A DNA stretch of 64,000 nt from Veillonella sp. VA142 (GTDB lineage Bacteria; Bacillota; Negativicutes; Veillonellales; Veillonellaceae). Under the pieces are notes generated by a model, which saw nothing but the letters and a program-made list of their open reading frames with translations, searched no databases and was not told the origin of the DNA. The stretch is taken from the NCBI RefSeq assembly GCF_003992135.1, contig NZ_RQVN01000006.1, positions 1 through 64,000 on the forward strand, given 5' to 3'. Position numbers and translations under genes: made by a program. Each line of letters starts with the position of its first letter. Position 1 is the first letter of the stretch. This document shows positions 1 to 9,542 of the stretch, one piece after another.

Positions 1-290
1 ATGGTGTAGATTTATCTTGATTTTTAATTACGCTTATGTTTAGCTATTTTTTATGACAAATTAATTTGTGTTTGACACCCCTATTTTTTTGTATATTTAA
101 GCTTATACTACATCACACATTTTATATCTATTGTTTACATTTCCTTTTATAGATTTGTATTATTTATCAAAAAGAGAAAGTTAATGATTTACAATAACTT
201 TCTCTTTCCAGCTAATCTATGTAATGTAGTCCCAAGTATATTGTTTCGATGTAACTACACGTTATTTATAGTATATGTTTATTTATTCTA
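1..290. other. AT-rich intergenic stretch at window edge
   Basis: I see no credible gene on either strand. The stretch is very AT-rich and holds the terminator of the RclA-like gene (described separately). A TTGACA hexamer near position 70 has no properly spaced -10 that I would defend. Confidence 0.6.
171..207 (-). terminator. Rho-independent terminator of the RclA-like gene
   Basis: A perfect 13-bp stem (171-183 with 195-207) and an 11-nt loop lie downstream of the minus-strand gene ending at 291. On the minus strand the stem ends in a run of five U before GATAAA. AT-rich but well formed. Confidence 0.8.
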
Positions 291-1616
291 CTAAATCAAT
301 TTAGCTACATCATTTAGGTTTTCAGCCATTGTAGGATGTGTAAAGATTTGGTCACGTAAATACGTATACTTAATATCGTTATCCATCGCCATTTTAATGA
401 TATTAATTAACTCTTCAGAGTTTTTACCAAATAAAGTAGCTCCTAGGATTAGACCAGTATCTTTGTTGACGGTTAATTTAAATACACCACGTGGATCTTG
501 GTTTACTGCATGACGTGGCATATTGTTAACTGGTAATGTCGCTGTCACTGCATTTAGATATTGAGCTTTCGCTTCTTCTTCATGTAAACCTACATGGGAT
601 AAAGCAGGTGTAATGAAAGTAGAATATGGCACGTGCGCGCGGTTGCCTAATGTATAGCTTTCATCACCATGTAATACGCGATTTACAATACGGAAATCAT
701 CTAGAGATACATACGTAAATTGTTGCCCTCCGTTTACATCTCCAACAGCGAACACGTTAGGAACAGCCGTCATCAATGTTTCATTTGTTACGATGGAACC
801 ATTAGGACGTACTTGAATATCTGTATTTTCTAAACCAAGTCCTTCTGTATTTGCTTTGCGACCTGTAGCATGTAACAACGCATCGAAAGCAAACTCTTCT
901 CCACTTTCAGTCACTACTACCACAGTATCACCTACGTTTTTAATTTCTTTTGTGACAGCATTGAAATGGAAATGTACACCATCTTCTTCTAAATATTGTT
1001 GCGCTAATGCAGCTACATCTGCATCTTCGCGTTTTAATATTCTGTCGCCGCTTTCAAAGGCAGTTACTTCAGCACCTAACCGTGCATATAGGTTAGCAAA
1101 CTCAATACCAATATTACCGCAACCGATGATACCTAAACGTTTTGGTAATGTAGGCAACGCTTGTAATTCAGTACTGTTATATACAAATTTAGACGTAGAT
1201 AGCCCTGGGATTGGAAGTACTACATTGGTAGCCCCTGTATTAATGATGATAATCTCAGCCGTCAATGTTTCCACACCGTCTGCTGTAGTTACTTCTACTT
1301 CTTTATTGGAAGTAAATTTACCATGACCAGTGTAAACTGTTACATTTGGATTAGATGTTAACATATTTAAGTTTTTTGCATTTAGCTTCCCTACTACTGT
1401 ATCACGAGTCGCTTTAGCCGCTTCGTAGCTTTTACCTTTATCAGCACCTACGATCATCGTTTTTGTAGGGATACACCCGATATTGATACATGTACCACCA
1501 TACATAGCTGGATCTTGTTCAATTAAAGCTACTTGTTTTCCTTCTTTGCCAAATGTGGCAGCTAATGTTTTACCAGCTTTACCAAAGCCGATAACTAGTA
1601 AATCATATTGTTTCAT
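291..1616 (-). CDS. rclA: RclA-like FAD pyridine nucleotide-disulfide oxidoreductase
   Basis: Class I flavoprotein disulfide reductase of 441 aa. It has an N-terminal FAD-binding glycine motif (GFGKAGKT, about residues 10-17), the redox pair in CINIGC (C43 and C48) followed by IPTK, a second nucleotide-binding motif GCGNIGIEFA near residue 165, and a C-terminal dimerisation domain ending with FTHPTMAENLND. The sequence closely resembles Escherichia coli RclA (formerly YkgC), a Cu(II) reductase that protects against reactive chlorine species; that role here is by homology. The start is supported by GGGAG about 8 nt upstream. It stands alone between its own promoter and terminator, so it is probably a monocistronic stress gene. 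A mercuric reductase or lipoamide dehydrogenase is less likely because the RclA-type motif context matches throughout. Confidence 0.85.
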   Translation of the reverse strand: MKQYDLLVIGFGKAGKTLAATFGKEGKQVALIEQDPAMYGGTCINIGCIPTKTMIVGADKGKSYEAAKATRDTVVGKLNAKNLNMLTSNPNVTVYTGHGKFTSNKEVEVTTADGVETLTAEIIIINTGATNVVLPIPGLSTSKFVYNSTELQALPTLPKRLGIIGCGNIGIEFANLYARLGAEVTAFESGDRILKREDADVAALAQQYLEEDGVHFHFNAVTKEIKNVGDTVVVVTESGEEFAFDALLHATGRKANTEGLGLENTDIQVRPNGSIVTNETLMTAVPNVFAVGDVNGGQQFTYVSLDDFRIVNRVLHGDESYTLGNRAHVPYSTFITPALSHVGLHEEEAKAQYLNAVTATLPVNNMPRHAVNQDPRGVFKLTVNKDTGLILGATLFGKNSEELINIIKMAMDNDIKYTYLRDQIFTHPTMAENLNDVAKLI

Positions 1617-1650
1617 TATAGTCTCCCTTTTGTTAATTTACATGAATAAA

Positions 1651-1680
1651 AGTATATTATATATTTCAGTGTTAATACAA
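1651..1680 (-). promoter_or_regulatory. Sigma-A type promoter of the RclA-like gene
   Basis: On the minus strand, TTGTAT (1675-1680) is followed after 18 nt by TATACT (1651-1656), about 35 nt before the start codon. Inferred from consensus only. Confidence 0.5.
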
Positions 1681-1885
1681 CATTGTTCTTATTGTATACC
1701 CATTTACTAGGATTTTCAATACTATATATCACAAATATTTTTTCAAACTCTATATTTTCAAAATTTTTTTAACCAACAGCACTTAAGTACTACATTTTAA
1801 TATATCTACATTCACAAAAAATATCATAAATTTGCCTATTATTTATGAATACTAGCCCTGTTCGATTGTATACTCCTTACGCAAA

Positions 1886-1914
1886 ACTAGCACTTTCACA
1901 AGAAAAGTGCTAGT
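1886..1914 (-). terminator. Terminator downstream of speE
   Basis: An 11-bp perfect stem (1886-1896 with 1904-1914) with a 7-nt loop, followed on the minus strand by UUUUGCG. It closes the five-gene minus-strand operon that ends with speE. Confidence 0.8.
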
Positions 1915-1952
1915 CCATTGTTCCAAATCTATAGCACTCCCAGGTATAAGGC

Positions 1953-2801
1953 CTATTCTACAATTTTCGCTTGTAAATATTGTTTTACAAATGTTGGCAA
2001 TACGAATGCAGATTTTTGAATGCCATAGTTATAGTATTTAGTTGTAAAATCTTGGGCACGATTTGGATCCCATTCTAATGGGTCGTATTTCTTAGATCCC
2101 ATAGTAAAGCAATGCATACCTGTTGGATATAACGGAATGAATGCTGTATAGAGGCGAGTCACAGGGAAATGTTTATTCACGTAGTAAAATACATCCGATA
2201 CTAATTGTTGATGCATCACAGGGGATTCTGTTTGTTGTACAAATAAACCATCTTCCTTCAAAGCCCGATATGTATTTTTATAAAATTCTTCCGTAAATAA
2301 CCCTTCACCAGGCCCGATTGGATCAGAGCAGTCTACGATAATCACATCATAGAAATTTTCTTTTTCCGCTACATGTCCAATACCGTCACCAATGGTTACC
2401 GTCAATTTTGGATCTTGACGAACCATAGCGTCAGCAATTGATGGCAAATATTGTTTTGCCAACTCCACCACTTTACCATCGATTTCTACCATTGTCACTG
2501 TTTCTACACAGCTATGGCGTACACATTCTCTAGCCACGCCACCATCACCACCACCGATAATCAATACATGCTTAGGATTTGGATGCAGGAACAACGGAAT
2601 ATGACTCATCATTTCATGATACACAAATTCTTCTCGTTCTGATGTTTGAAACACACCATCCAACACAAGCATATTACCGTATTCTAAACTATGAGCGACT
2701 TCTATGGTTTGAAAGTCGGATTTTCCAGAATATAAAATTTCATCCACTTCTGCGCATAATGCAAGATGAGGGGACTGTAATTCTTTAATCCATTGTGTCA
2801 T
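1953..2801 (-). CDS. speE: Spermidine synthase (polyamine aminopropyltransferase)
   Basis: 282-aa cytosolic enzyme that transfers aminopropyl groups from decarboxylated S-adenosylmethionine to putrescine. The N-terminal beta-strand region is followed by a Rossmann fold carrying IIGGGDGG (about residues 82-89), VEID binding the nucleoside, and the catalytic stretch IIVDCSDPIGPGEGLF. Full length for the family. It is the last gene of the operon glyoxalase-tcdA-cyclophilin-C39-like-speE and starts 3 nt after the preceding stop, with a GAGGAG ribosome site inside the end of that gene. No speD (SAM decarboxylase) is visible in the window, so the aminopropyl donor must be made elsewhere, or the enzyme may use another amine. 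Confidence 0.93.
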   Translation of the reverse strand: MTQWIKELQSPHLALCAEVDEILYSGKSDFQTIEVAHSLEYGNMLVLDGVFQTSEREEFVYHEMMSHIPLFLHPNPKHVLIIGGGDGGVARECVRHSCVETVTMVEIDGKVVELAKQYLPSIADAMVRQDPKLTVTIGDGIGHVAEKENFYDVIIVDCSDPIGPGEGLFTEEFYKNTYRALKEDGLFVQQTESPVMHQQLVSDVFYYVNKHFPVTRLYTAFIPLYPTGMHCFTMGSKKYDPLEWDPNRAQDFTTKYYNYGIQKSAFVLPTFVKQYLQAKIVE

Positions 2802-2804
2802 TTC

Positions 2805-3449
2805 TTACTCCTCACATTGTGACTGGATGTATAAAAAAGCTCCACCCAGTAAATTATCTCGTAACCAACGGCGTAACGAAAAAGTTCGTTCCATACCTTC
2901 ATCATAGACAACACATCGCGTATCATCATGATTAACTTGCATGGATACGATAGGAACCCAATGCCAGGTGGACAACCCTTCCTCTTTCCCACGATGGCGA
3001 TTCAAAAATGCGACAGGACAATTTTGTTCCAATCCACGTTGAATAAAGGCTGTTACTTCTTCCACCGTATAAGGGCTTCCTTTCAAAGGAAAAATCGGCA
3101 GTCGTTTTACCCTATAGGACAGGTTATTATCATCCATATATTGGTTGACCCCTTGTTCCCACCAAGTACTTTTATAAAGTCCCCCTCCATAGCGAGGGCG
3201 CACGTATTCCCATACTTGGTTCATACGATCTAAAGCTTGGTCTCCATCTACAGTAGTCTCAACAGGTAAATGTCCATCTCGGAAAAGGACATAGGAAATG
3301 ACCTGCGCCGCTGTGGTTGGACCACAGCCTGCTAAACGTTTCCACGCATCTTCATACCATTCTTGGTCATACCCATAGGAAAAATTCCCATCCTTTTTCA
3401 CTTGCAACCATTCAGGATGTTCCACCCGATAGCGCTTAATACCTGCCAT
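2805..3449 (-). CDS. Putative C39-like papain-fold cysteine peptidase
   Basis: 214-aa protein I cannot name precisely. It contains GCGPTTAA at about residues 41-48, the hallmark of C39/C39-like (bacteriocin-processing peptidase family) domains with C42 as nucleophile, and a later TWHWVPIVS segment in which H163 would be the catalytic histidine. These spacings fit a papain-like fold. There is no signal peptide and no membrane segment, so it is probably cytosolic. Its start codon overlaps the cyclophilin stop (TAATG), indicating translational coupling. Substrate unknown; the operon partners (cyclophilin, TcdA-like, SpeE) give no direct hint. An inactive C39-fold binding protein is an alternative. 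Confidence 0.55.
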   Translation of the reverse strand: MAGIKRYRVEHPEWLQVKKDGNFSYGYDQEWYEDAWKRLAGCGPTTAAQVISYVLFRDGHLPVETTVDGDQALDRMNQVWEYVRPRYGGGLYKSTWWEQGVNQYMDDNNLSYRVKRLPIFPLKGSPYTVEEVTAFIQRGLEQNCPVAFLNRHRGKEEGLSTWHWVPIVSMQVNHDDTRCVVYDEGMERTFSLRRWLRDNLLGGAFLYIQSQCEE

Positions 3450-3880
3450 TACTCTTCTACTACCTCAACAGTTTGCATGCGGTCACCTTGTTGGATTTTA
3501 TCTACTACATCCATACCTTCGATAACTTGGCCGAATACAGTATGAACACCATCTAAATGAGGTTGTGGTTCATACACGATAAAGAATTGGCTACCACCTG
3601 TATTAGGACCACGATGTGCCATAGATAAAGCCCCACGGACATGTTTATGTGGATTGCCTTTAGTTTCGCAAGGGATTGTATAGCCAGGGCCACCAACACC
3701 AGTACCCATCGGGCAACCACCTTGTGCTACGAAACCAGGGATGACACGATGGAATTTCAAAGTATCATAGAAACCTTCTTTAATCAATTTGACAAAGTTA
3801 GCTACTGTGCCAGGAGCTTCATTTTCAAATAATTCGATAACAATGTCACCGTATTCCATATGAATAATTGCTTTTTTCAT
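3449..3880 (-). CDS. Cyclophilin-type peptidyl-prolyl cis-trans isomerase
   Basis: 143-aa single-domain cyclophilin, cytosolic (no signal peptide). It keeps the core motif [13 protein letters not shown], with R45 the likely catalytic arginine, plus GGSQFFI and the [12 protein letters not shown] segment of the binding groove. This matches the short bacterial PpiB type. Both ends overlap neighbours by a single base (TAATG), so translation is coupled with the TcdA-like gene before it and the C39-like gene after it. Confidence 0.92.
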   Translation of the reverse strand: MKKAIIHMEYGDIVIELFENEAPGTVANFVKLIKEGFYDTLKFHRVIPGFVAQGGCPMGTGVGGPGYTIPCETKGNPHKHVRGALSMAHRGPNTGGSQFFIVYEPQPHLDGVHTVFGQVIEGMDVVDKIQQGDRMQTVEVVEE

Positions 3881-4581
3881 TATTGTACCTCCAAAAAAGT
3901 TCTAATCACGTGACCCGCCAAATGCAATCCTGCTACAGACGGAACAAAGCCGCAGGAACCTGGACTTCTAGAATCGTCATCTCGGTTCGGTGTCATCGGT
4001 TGCTCTGTAGAAAATAATACAGTTTGCTTTTTAATACCACGACGACGCAATTCTTTACGCATCACCTTCGCCAATGGACATGTATGGGTCTTATTAATAT
4101 CTGTAATCTTCAATTGGTCTGGCCACATTTTGTTGCCTGTGCCCATAGAAGATATACATGGTATATGACTATTATAACACGTTTCGATGATCGATAGTTT
4201 AGCACTTACCATATCGATGGCATCAATCACAAAATCTGGCGCAATATCCGTAATGAAAGTAGGATGACTTTCACCGGTATACACCATATCATAGGCCTCA
4301 ATATGCAAGTTAGGGTTAATTGCCAATGCTCTCTCTTTTGCCATCTCTACCTTACGCTGACCTACGGTGCTAGGCAAGGCGATGAGTTGACGATTGATAT
4401 TGCTCACTGTCACTTGGTCACCATCGACAATAACAATATGACCAACACCTGAACGTACTAACGCTTCTAAGGCAAAAGAGCCAACACCACCGCATCCAAA
4501 TAGTAAGACCTTCTTACCTTGCAACATTTTAATTTTTTCTTCCCCTACTAACCATTGTAGGCGAGTTAACATATGCTCCAT
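3880..4581 (-). CDS. tcdA: TcdA/ThiF-family enzyme, probable tRNA t6A dehydratase
   Basis: E1-like adenylating enzyme of 233 aa. The start chosen is the ATG at 4581: it follows the glyoxalase stop by one base, has AGGAG just upstream, and gives the usual N-terminus; an in-frame extension to 4671 would lie inside the glyoxalase gene. The ATP-binding motif [12 protein letters not shown] (about residues 28-39), the SNINRQ motif and the central dinucleotide loop mark the ThiF/MoeB/HesA superfamily, and the CSGSxxFVP-like end ([13 protein letters not shown]) matches TcdA (CsdL/YgdL), which cyclises tRNA N6-threonylcarbamoyladenosine. Function by homology. Confidence 0.82.
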   Translation of the reverse strand: MEHMLTRLQWLVGEEKIKMLQGKKVLLFGCGGVGSFALEALVRSGVGHIVIVDGDQVTVSNINRQLIALPSTVGQRKVEMAKERALAINPNLHIEAYDMVYTGESHPTFITDIAPDFVIDAIDMVSAKLSIIETCYNSHIPCISSMGTGNKMWPDQLKITDINKTHTCPLAKVMRKELRRRGIKKQTVLFSTEQPMTPNRDDDSRSPGSCGFVPSVAGLHLAGHVIRTFLEVQ

Positions 4582-4582
4582 A

Positions 4583-4957
4583 CTAATAGGCTCCTGCTGG
4601 GATAATTTCAGTCCAATATCCATCTGGATCAGCAATGAAATAAATGCCCATTGCTTCATTCTCATAGACAACGCAGTTCATGGCCTTATGTTTTGCTAAC
4701 GCGCCTGCATAATCATCTACATAAAATGCCACATGAAATTCATTGTCCCCTAAATTGTATGGTTTATCCCAATCTCGTAACCACGTTAACTCTAAACGAT
4801 GCGGATTGGTACCATCCCCTAAATAGACGATTTTAAAAGTTCCATCTTCTCCATCGATATGACCGACTTCTTCTAACCCTAATGCCTCTTTGTAAAAGAA
4901 TAAACTTTTATCCAAATCTTTCACATTAATATTATTATGAGCAAAGCTAAATTTCAT
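4583..4957 (-). CDS. gloA: Glyoxalase I family (lactoylglutathione lyase-like)
   Basis: 124-aa VOC-superfamily protein with two beta-alpha-beta-beta-beta modules. Candidate metal ligands sit where expected: H7 and E56 in the first half (HNNINV, RLELTW), H75 and E117 in the second (FHVAFY, YWTEIIP). Such enzymes convert the methylglyoxal hemithioacetal to a lactoyl-thiol. The thiol used by this organism is not shown by the sequence. First gene of the five-gene operon, with its promoter at 4992-5020. A different VOC function cannot be excluded. Confidence 0.75.
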   Translation of the reverse strand: MKFSFAHNNINVKDLDKSLFFYKEALGLEEVGHIDGEDGTFKIVYLGDGTNPHRLELTWLRDWDKPYNLGDNEFHVAFYVDDYAGALAKHKAMNCVVYENEAMGIYFIADPDGYWTEIIPAGAY

Positions 4958-4991
4958 ACTTCCTCCTTAATTCCTATTGAATAACAGTACT

Positions 4992-5020
4992 ATTCTAACA
5001 TAGGTACTACGGGAATACAA
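4992..5020 (-). promoter_or_regulatory. Promoter of the glyoxalase-speE operon
   Basis: Minus strand TTGTAT (5015-5020), 17 nt, then TAGAAT (4992-4997) preceded by TGT, an extended -10. It abuts the sbcC stop codon, so the operon starts immediately after sbcC with no visible terminator between. Confidence 0.6.
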
Positions 5021-8000
5021 TCACTGTACTTGAAAGTAAGCCCTGCTCCCCTCATCAGTTTTTGTCACCACCAAGTGTGCACCAATTTGTTGTTGTAGTT
5101 CCGGTACATGAGATATAATTCCTACCAACCTTCCTTCAGATTGTAATGCCACTAGCGTTTCCATTGCCACATCCAATGTATCTGGATCCAAAGTACCAAA
5201 ACCTTCATCAATAAACATAGTATCTAGATGAATACCCCCTGCATAAGATTGGATGACATCTGCCAAGCCCATGGCAAGTCCTAAGGATGCCAAGAAAGTT
5301 TCTCCTCCAGACAACGTATTGGCAGGGCGACTCGCTCCCGTATAGGCATCAAAAACAGCAATATCTAGGCCTCGTGCACCACGGCCACCTTCTTCTAAGG
5401 ACCGTTCCAATCGATAGCGACCACGGCTCATATCATGAAGTCGCAAATTCGCCGCACTTAACACTTCTTCTAGGATAGCGCCCAGCACATACCGTTCAAA
5501 GCTAATACCCTTCATGCCCGAATCACCGCCATTGGCTAAATCGGCTAAGCCGAAGATAAATGCCCGACGGTCCGACAACTCTTTAGTGTCCGCTTCTAAC
5601 TTGGAAATCTCTTGGATAGTTTTTTCCTTGGCAGTCACTTGTGATTTCAAGGTACCAATAACTTCCCCTAGATTTTTCAATTCTTGTTGTAAACCGTCAA
5701 CCAATTCTTTATTTATTTCCTTTGGTACTGTGGCATAACTAGCTAAATCATTTTTCACTTCTTCTAACAGGGAGTTTAACCGTAATGTTTCATTGTTATA
5801 CGCACTAAACGCATCTTTCCATGCTGGCAATGTATCAAATGCATGAGATTCCTGTTTAAATGTATCTATGGTAAGAGATTCTGCCGCTAACACTTGTTGA
5901 ATATCCTTACTCAAGCTTTCTATATCCTGTGATATGCGTACTTGTTGTTCTTTTAGAGCGCCTATTTCTGCGGTGAATTCAGCCTGTTTTGCTTGACTCA
6001 TTTGTCGCTCTTCTTCTACCGCTTTACGGTCCGCTTCATACTGTTTCAATGAATCTGCTAACTCTATCATCTCCATCAGGTACGTATCCACCGTAAAAGG
6101 AGCTATACTCTTTTCAATACGATGTATTTCTGATGTTAAATACTGAACATCTTGATTCATAGTCTCTATTTGACCTGCTAAGGTTATCAGTTCCAGTTGT
6201 TTGGCATGAAAGTCAGATTCTTCTGCTTGCAATGCTGTTTGTAATGTACTATTTTTTGTTTCTAACTCTATTTTATCCTTTTCTGCATGAACTAACTCTT
6301 TTTGTATCTCTTTAAATGCACGGTCTATTTCTGTTTCATCGACCATGTCCTGCCAACTATGGATACGATCTAACACTGGTTTAATGCTTACCGTGTCTGA
6401 ACCCTTTTGTAACATCTTCCCAAGATTTATTAAGGATATTCTTTGGATCTCTTCTGTTACCTTTGGATACATCTCACACAGACGATTCCATTCCTTATCA
6501 TACCGTTCTACTTCTTCATCACTGTGAGCTAGCTTAGTTTCTATCGTTGCCACCTGTGTTTGACTAGCTTGGAACTCCTCACGAAGTCGCTCTACCGTTT
6601 CGCGAACGATCTCTTCCGATGGAGCTTGTGCCAACTGTGGATGTTCTAAGGAACCACAAACAGGACACGGTGCATCATCTTCTACTTGCAAACTCACTTC
6701 ATAGGCTTGGTGTTGCCGTAATAATTGCTCATTATAATGATATAGTCCTTCACGAGTCTTACAGACTTGTCGTTCTTCCTCCAACTGCTTACTATACACA
6801 GTTTGAGTCTCCCAAGCACTACGAAATTTATCTACTACTCCCTTTAAGGAATCCCACCAACTCCGCAATTCACTAGTACATAATTTTTCCTCACCTAAAG
6901 AAGTATAACTTTGTAACTTAAGATTCATTTCTCCTAAGCACTGGCGCTGCCTTTCTATATTAGTTTGACTTGTTGCCAATGTCTCCTGTACTTCACCTTG
7001 TTGCTGTACCTTTTGCGATTGGTCCACCTCTAATGCAGCCCGTTTCTCCAAGAGTTCACCATACCGTTCCACTTCTTGTTGCAATGCTTGTAATTGGTGA
7101 TATTGCTCTTGTTGCTTTGCATACGTATCCGCTTGCATTTCTAACTGGTCATGCTTGCAATCCAAACTTTGTAATAATACAGCTACAGATTGCAAAGATG
7201 TTTCTAATATGTCCAGCTTTTCTTTATTTGTATTGAAAGCACCTTGTAACTTCTCATATTGATTCAGAGGAATGCAAATTTTTTCCAATCGTTCCCAACG
7301 GTCAATCATTTCCCCTAATGCAATATGTTCCTTTTCCCATTCTTTGTGGCTAGATAAAGCTTTACTATACTGCTCCTTTCGAGCTAATAAATTGACGTAA
7401 TTTTCATGCTTTACATAGGTTGCTTGCAATGATTCATATTGTTCTTGTTTCTCCTTGCGCTCCCCTTCACGCTCAATTAAGCACTTACGCTCTTCTTCCA
7501 CCAACGATACTAAGTCTTGTAACGTATCTACTGTATAGGTACTCAGCAAAAATTCAACCTTTTTCAACGTATCTTGAATCCCTACGGTAGACTTGGCCAA
7601 TTCCTCTTTCAGTAGGTCTTGCATGCGTTTATACACAGAGGTTTTAAAAATCGTATGCAATAGTACTTCCCGTTCTGATGTAGGTGCCACTAATAATTTT
7701 CTAAAATCACCTTGTGGTAATAAGACAACTTGTAAAAATTGATCCACTCGAAATCCGATTATCTGTTGCACATAATCGCGGATTTCCTGGGCTTTCGTAG
7801 TGAGTAATTTCCATTCATCATCAATCCATTCACTGATGGCAGCGGTAGCCAATACCGTTCTTGTACCAGTACCACGCTTTTTTTGCAATTCTTGTTTTGG
7901 CATTCGTTCCATCCGATACTGATGGTCCCCTACCTGAAACTCAAACACTACTGATGTAGGTGTTGTGGCATCTGCATAATCACTGCGCATATCTGATCCA

Positions 8001-8185
8001 TCACGAAGACCACCACTGGTTTGACCATATAGGGCATATACAATGGCATCTAAAATGCTCGTCTTCCCAGCTCCTGTGGGGCCGGTAATTAAAAACATGG
8101 ACTGATTGGCTAGCACTGCAAAATCAAGGATCACTTCCTTTGGATACGGACCAAAGGCAGTCATTTCTAATCGTAAGGGCCTCAT
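5021..8185 (-). CDS. sbcC: Exonuclease SbcC (Mre11-Rad50-type SMC ATPase)
   Basis: About 1054 aa. Start taken at ATG 8185, which overlaps the sbcD stop as ATGA and has a GGGAGG site upstream; an in-frame extension to 8215 lies within sbcD. It has Walker A GPTGAGKT (residues 35-42), long coiled coils, a central zinc-hook APCPVCGS at about residue 507, and a C-terminal ABC signature LSGGETFLASLGLA with Walker B FIDEGFGTLD. SbcCD opens hairpins and degrades double-strand ends in the cytosol. Translationally coupled to sbcD, its obligate partner. Confidence 0.95.
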   Translation of the reverse strand: MRPLRLEMTAFGPYPKEVILDFAVLANQSMFLITGPTGAGKTSILDAIVYALYGQTSGGLRDGSDMRSDYADATTPTSVVFEFQVGDHQYRMERMPKQELQKKRGTGTRTVLATAAISEWIDDEWKLLTTKAQEIRDYVQQIIGFRVDQFLQVVLLPQGDFRKLLVAPTSEREVLLHTIFKTSVYKRMQDLLKEELAKSTVGIQDTLKKVEFLLSTYTVDTLQDLVSLVEEERKCLIEREGERKEKQEQYESLQATYVKHENYVNLLARKEQYSKALSSHKEWEKEHIALGEMIDRWERLEKICIPLNQYEKLQGAFNTNKEKLDILETSLQSVAVLLQSLDCKHDQLEMQADTYAKQQEQYHQLQALQQEVERYGELLEKRAALEVDQSQKVQQQGEVQETLATSQTNIERQRQCLGEMNLKLQSYTSLGEEKLCTSELRSWWDSLKGVVDKFRSAWETQTVYSKQLEEERQVCKTREGLYHYNEQLLRQHQAYEVSLQVEDDAPCPVCGSLEHPQLAQAPSEEIVRETVERLREEFQASQTQVATIETKLAHSDEEVERYDKEWNRLCEMYPKVTEEIQRISLINLGKMLQKGSDTVSIKPVLDRIHSWQDMVDETEIDRAFKEIQKELVHAEKDKIELETKNSTLQTALQAEESDFHAKQLELITLAGQIETMNQDVQYLTSEIHRIEKSIAPFTVDTYLMEMIELADSLKQYEADRKAVEEERQMSQAKQAEFTAEIGALKEQQVRISQDIESLSKDIQQVLAAESLTIDTFKQESHAFDTLPAWKDAFSAYNNETLRLNSLLEEVKNDLASYATVPKEINKELVDGLQQELKNLGEVIGTLKSQVTAKEKTIQEISKLEADTKELSDRRAFIFGLADLANGGDSGMKGISFERYVLGAILEEVLSAANLRLHDMSRGRYRLERSLEEGGRGARGLDIAVFDAYTGASRPANTLSGGETFLASLGLAMGLADVIQSYAGGIHLDTMFIDEGFGTLDPDTLDVAMETLVALQSEGRLVGIISHVPELQQQIGAHLVVTKTDEGSRAYFQVQ

Positions 8186-9540
8186 ATTTCTTCCTCCCTT
8201 AATACACGATGCCACAAACCTTCCATATACTTTAATTCTTCCTGTGAAAGTTCTTCATTCCGAGCTTCCTTGGCAAATTGGGCAAACAAGTCTCGTTCAT
8301 TTAATTCCTTGAATCGTTTAGCCCCCGTGGTATCTCGTACCACTTCCATGCGACCTACTAATTCTAGACGCATACAGTACGGAAATACTTTTCGCAAACG
8401 GCGCATGCCATCCACCACCGGTGCCGTATCTAACAATCGTATTTCCACGTAATCATTATGATGCTGTGTATGGAGACTTTCATCAGCTAGTAAATCATCA
8501 AAATATCCTGTCAAACTCACAAATTGACGGCGCCCTACGATAGGAATCTCGCTGATGGTTGTAGCCCCTTTGCCATCCATATCAACGATAGTGAAACTTT
8601 TACTATACCCCACCTCATCAAAGGAGTACGTCAATAAGGAACCACTGTAGCGAATATGGTCCGCCCCAATTCGTTGTGGTTTATGTAAATGTCCTAATGC
8701 CGTATAATAAAAGTCCTTAAACACAGTGGTCGGCACTTGCCCTGAGCCACCTACCAAGAGAGGACGTTCCGACTCACTTTCAGCACCGCCTGCCACAAAA
8801 GCATGAGCCATACACAAAGTACGGTGACCTTTAGAACGACGCATTGCGTAGTCTGACCAACGTTCATAGGCATCAGCAATAGTCCAATTATATTTGTTTG
8901 TATCAATACTTATATCATTGTTCACAGTGTCGATACCAGACATATCACCATTATCTTTATAAGAAGAATTATCTAGATTCGTAATATCTTCATTACTTAA
9001 AGAAGCAAATAAATCTGCTGATTCACATTTGACTCGACGTTTCTTGGTAGGCTTACTAGATAGGACATTTATTCCAGGCTCTACGTTTCCACCAACAATG
9101 CCTAATTGATTCAGCTCAGTCTGCATGTCTCGTACTTCTCCATAGGGTAATGCCCATATATCAAGTTGACCGTGAGTATCTTGAAATGTTATAGGTTTCA
9201 TCCCTTGGTGGGCATGTCCTAATAAATGGATACCGTGAGTTTCCCACGCACTGCGTCCCATCGCTAGACGAGGTCCGCTATCGTGATTCCCCGAAATAGC
9301 CACCATTGGAGTTGTTTCGGTAAATGCTAATCGATTCAAAACAGAATCCCATAACTCAATGGCCTCAATAGGTGGCACTGAGCGATCAAAGACGTCCCCA
9401 CTGAGAACCACTAGATCAATGTGTTCATCTTTCAGCATAGGAAAGAATTGATGTTCCAACACATGGGCTTGGTCTGTGGTTAAATGTTCATTGTAAAATA
9501 GTCGCCCTAAATGCCAGTCTGCTGTATGTAGTATGCGCAT
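8182..9540 (-). CDS. sbcD: Exonuclease SbcD, nuclease subunit
   Basis: 452-aa Mre11-like metallophosphoesterase. Metal-binding motifs are visible: DWH (D8, H10), SGDVFDRS, SGNHDSG and GHLHKPQ. It supplies the nuclease activity of SbcCD. Unusual feature: an insert at about residues 157-217 (nt 8890-9070) rich in Asn, Asp, Ser and Lys, low in complexity and locally AT-rich, between the nuclease core and the cap region, which makes the protein longer than the roughly 380-410 aa usual for the family. Starts 2 nt after the nfo stop, with the GAGGTG at the end of nfo as its ribosome site. Confidence 0.93.
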   Translation of the reverse strand: MRILHTADWHLGRLFYNEHLTTDQAHVLEHQFFPMLKDEHIDLVVLSGDVFDRSVPPIEAIELWDSVLNRLAFTETTPMVAISGNHDSGPRLAMGRSAWETHGIHLLGHAHQGMKPITFQDTHGQLDIWALPYGEVRDMQTELNQLGIVGGNVEPGINVLSSKPTKKRRVKCESADLFASLSNEDITNLDNSSYKDNGDMSGIDTVNNDISIDTNKYNWTIADAYERWSDYAMRRSKGHRTLCMAHAFVAGGAESESERPLLVGGSGQVPTTVFKDFYYTALGHLHKPQRIGADHIRYSGSLLTYSFDEVGYSKSFTIVDMDGKGATTISEIPIVGRRQFVSLTGYFDDLLADESLHTQHHNDYVEIRLLDTAPVVDGMRRLRKVFPYCMRLELVGRMEVVRDTTGAKRFKELNERDLFAQFAKEARNEELSQEELKYMEGLWHRVLREEEI

Positions 9541-9542
9541 AC

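Larger units (their letters stand above)
1617..1952. other. Intergenic region between speE and the RclA-like gene
   Basis: About 340 bp with no credible gene. It holds the promoter of the RclA-like gene (1651-1680), an AT-rich middle, and the speE terminator (1886-1914). Confidence 0.7.

Noticed and set aside
856-1326. ORF of 156 codons antisense to the RclA-like gene
   Set aside because: It is a shadow of a strongly conserved gene, has Ser/Thr-rich antisense composition and no ribosome site; the same applies to other antisense ORFs throughout.
4582-4671. Longer N-terminus for the TcdA-like protein
   Set aside because: It would lie fully within the glyoxalase gene; ATG 4581 has an AGGAG site and matches the family start.
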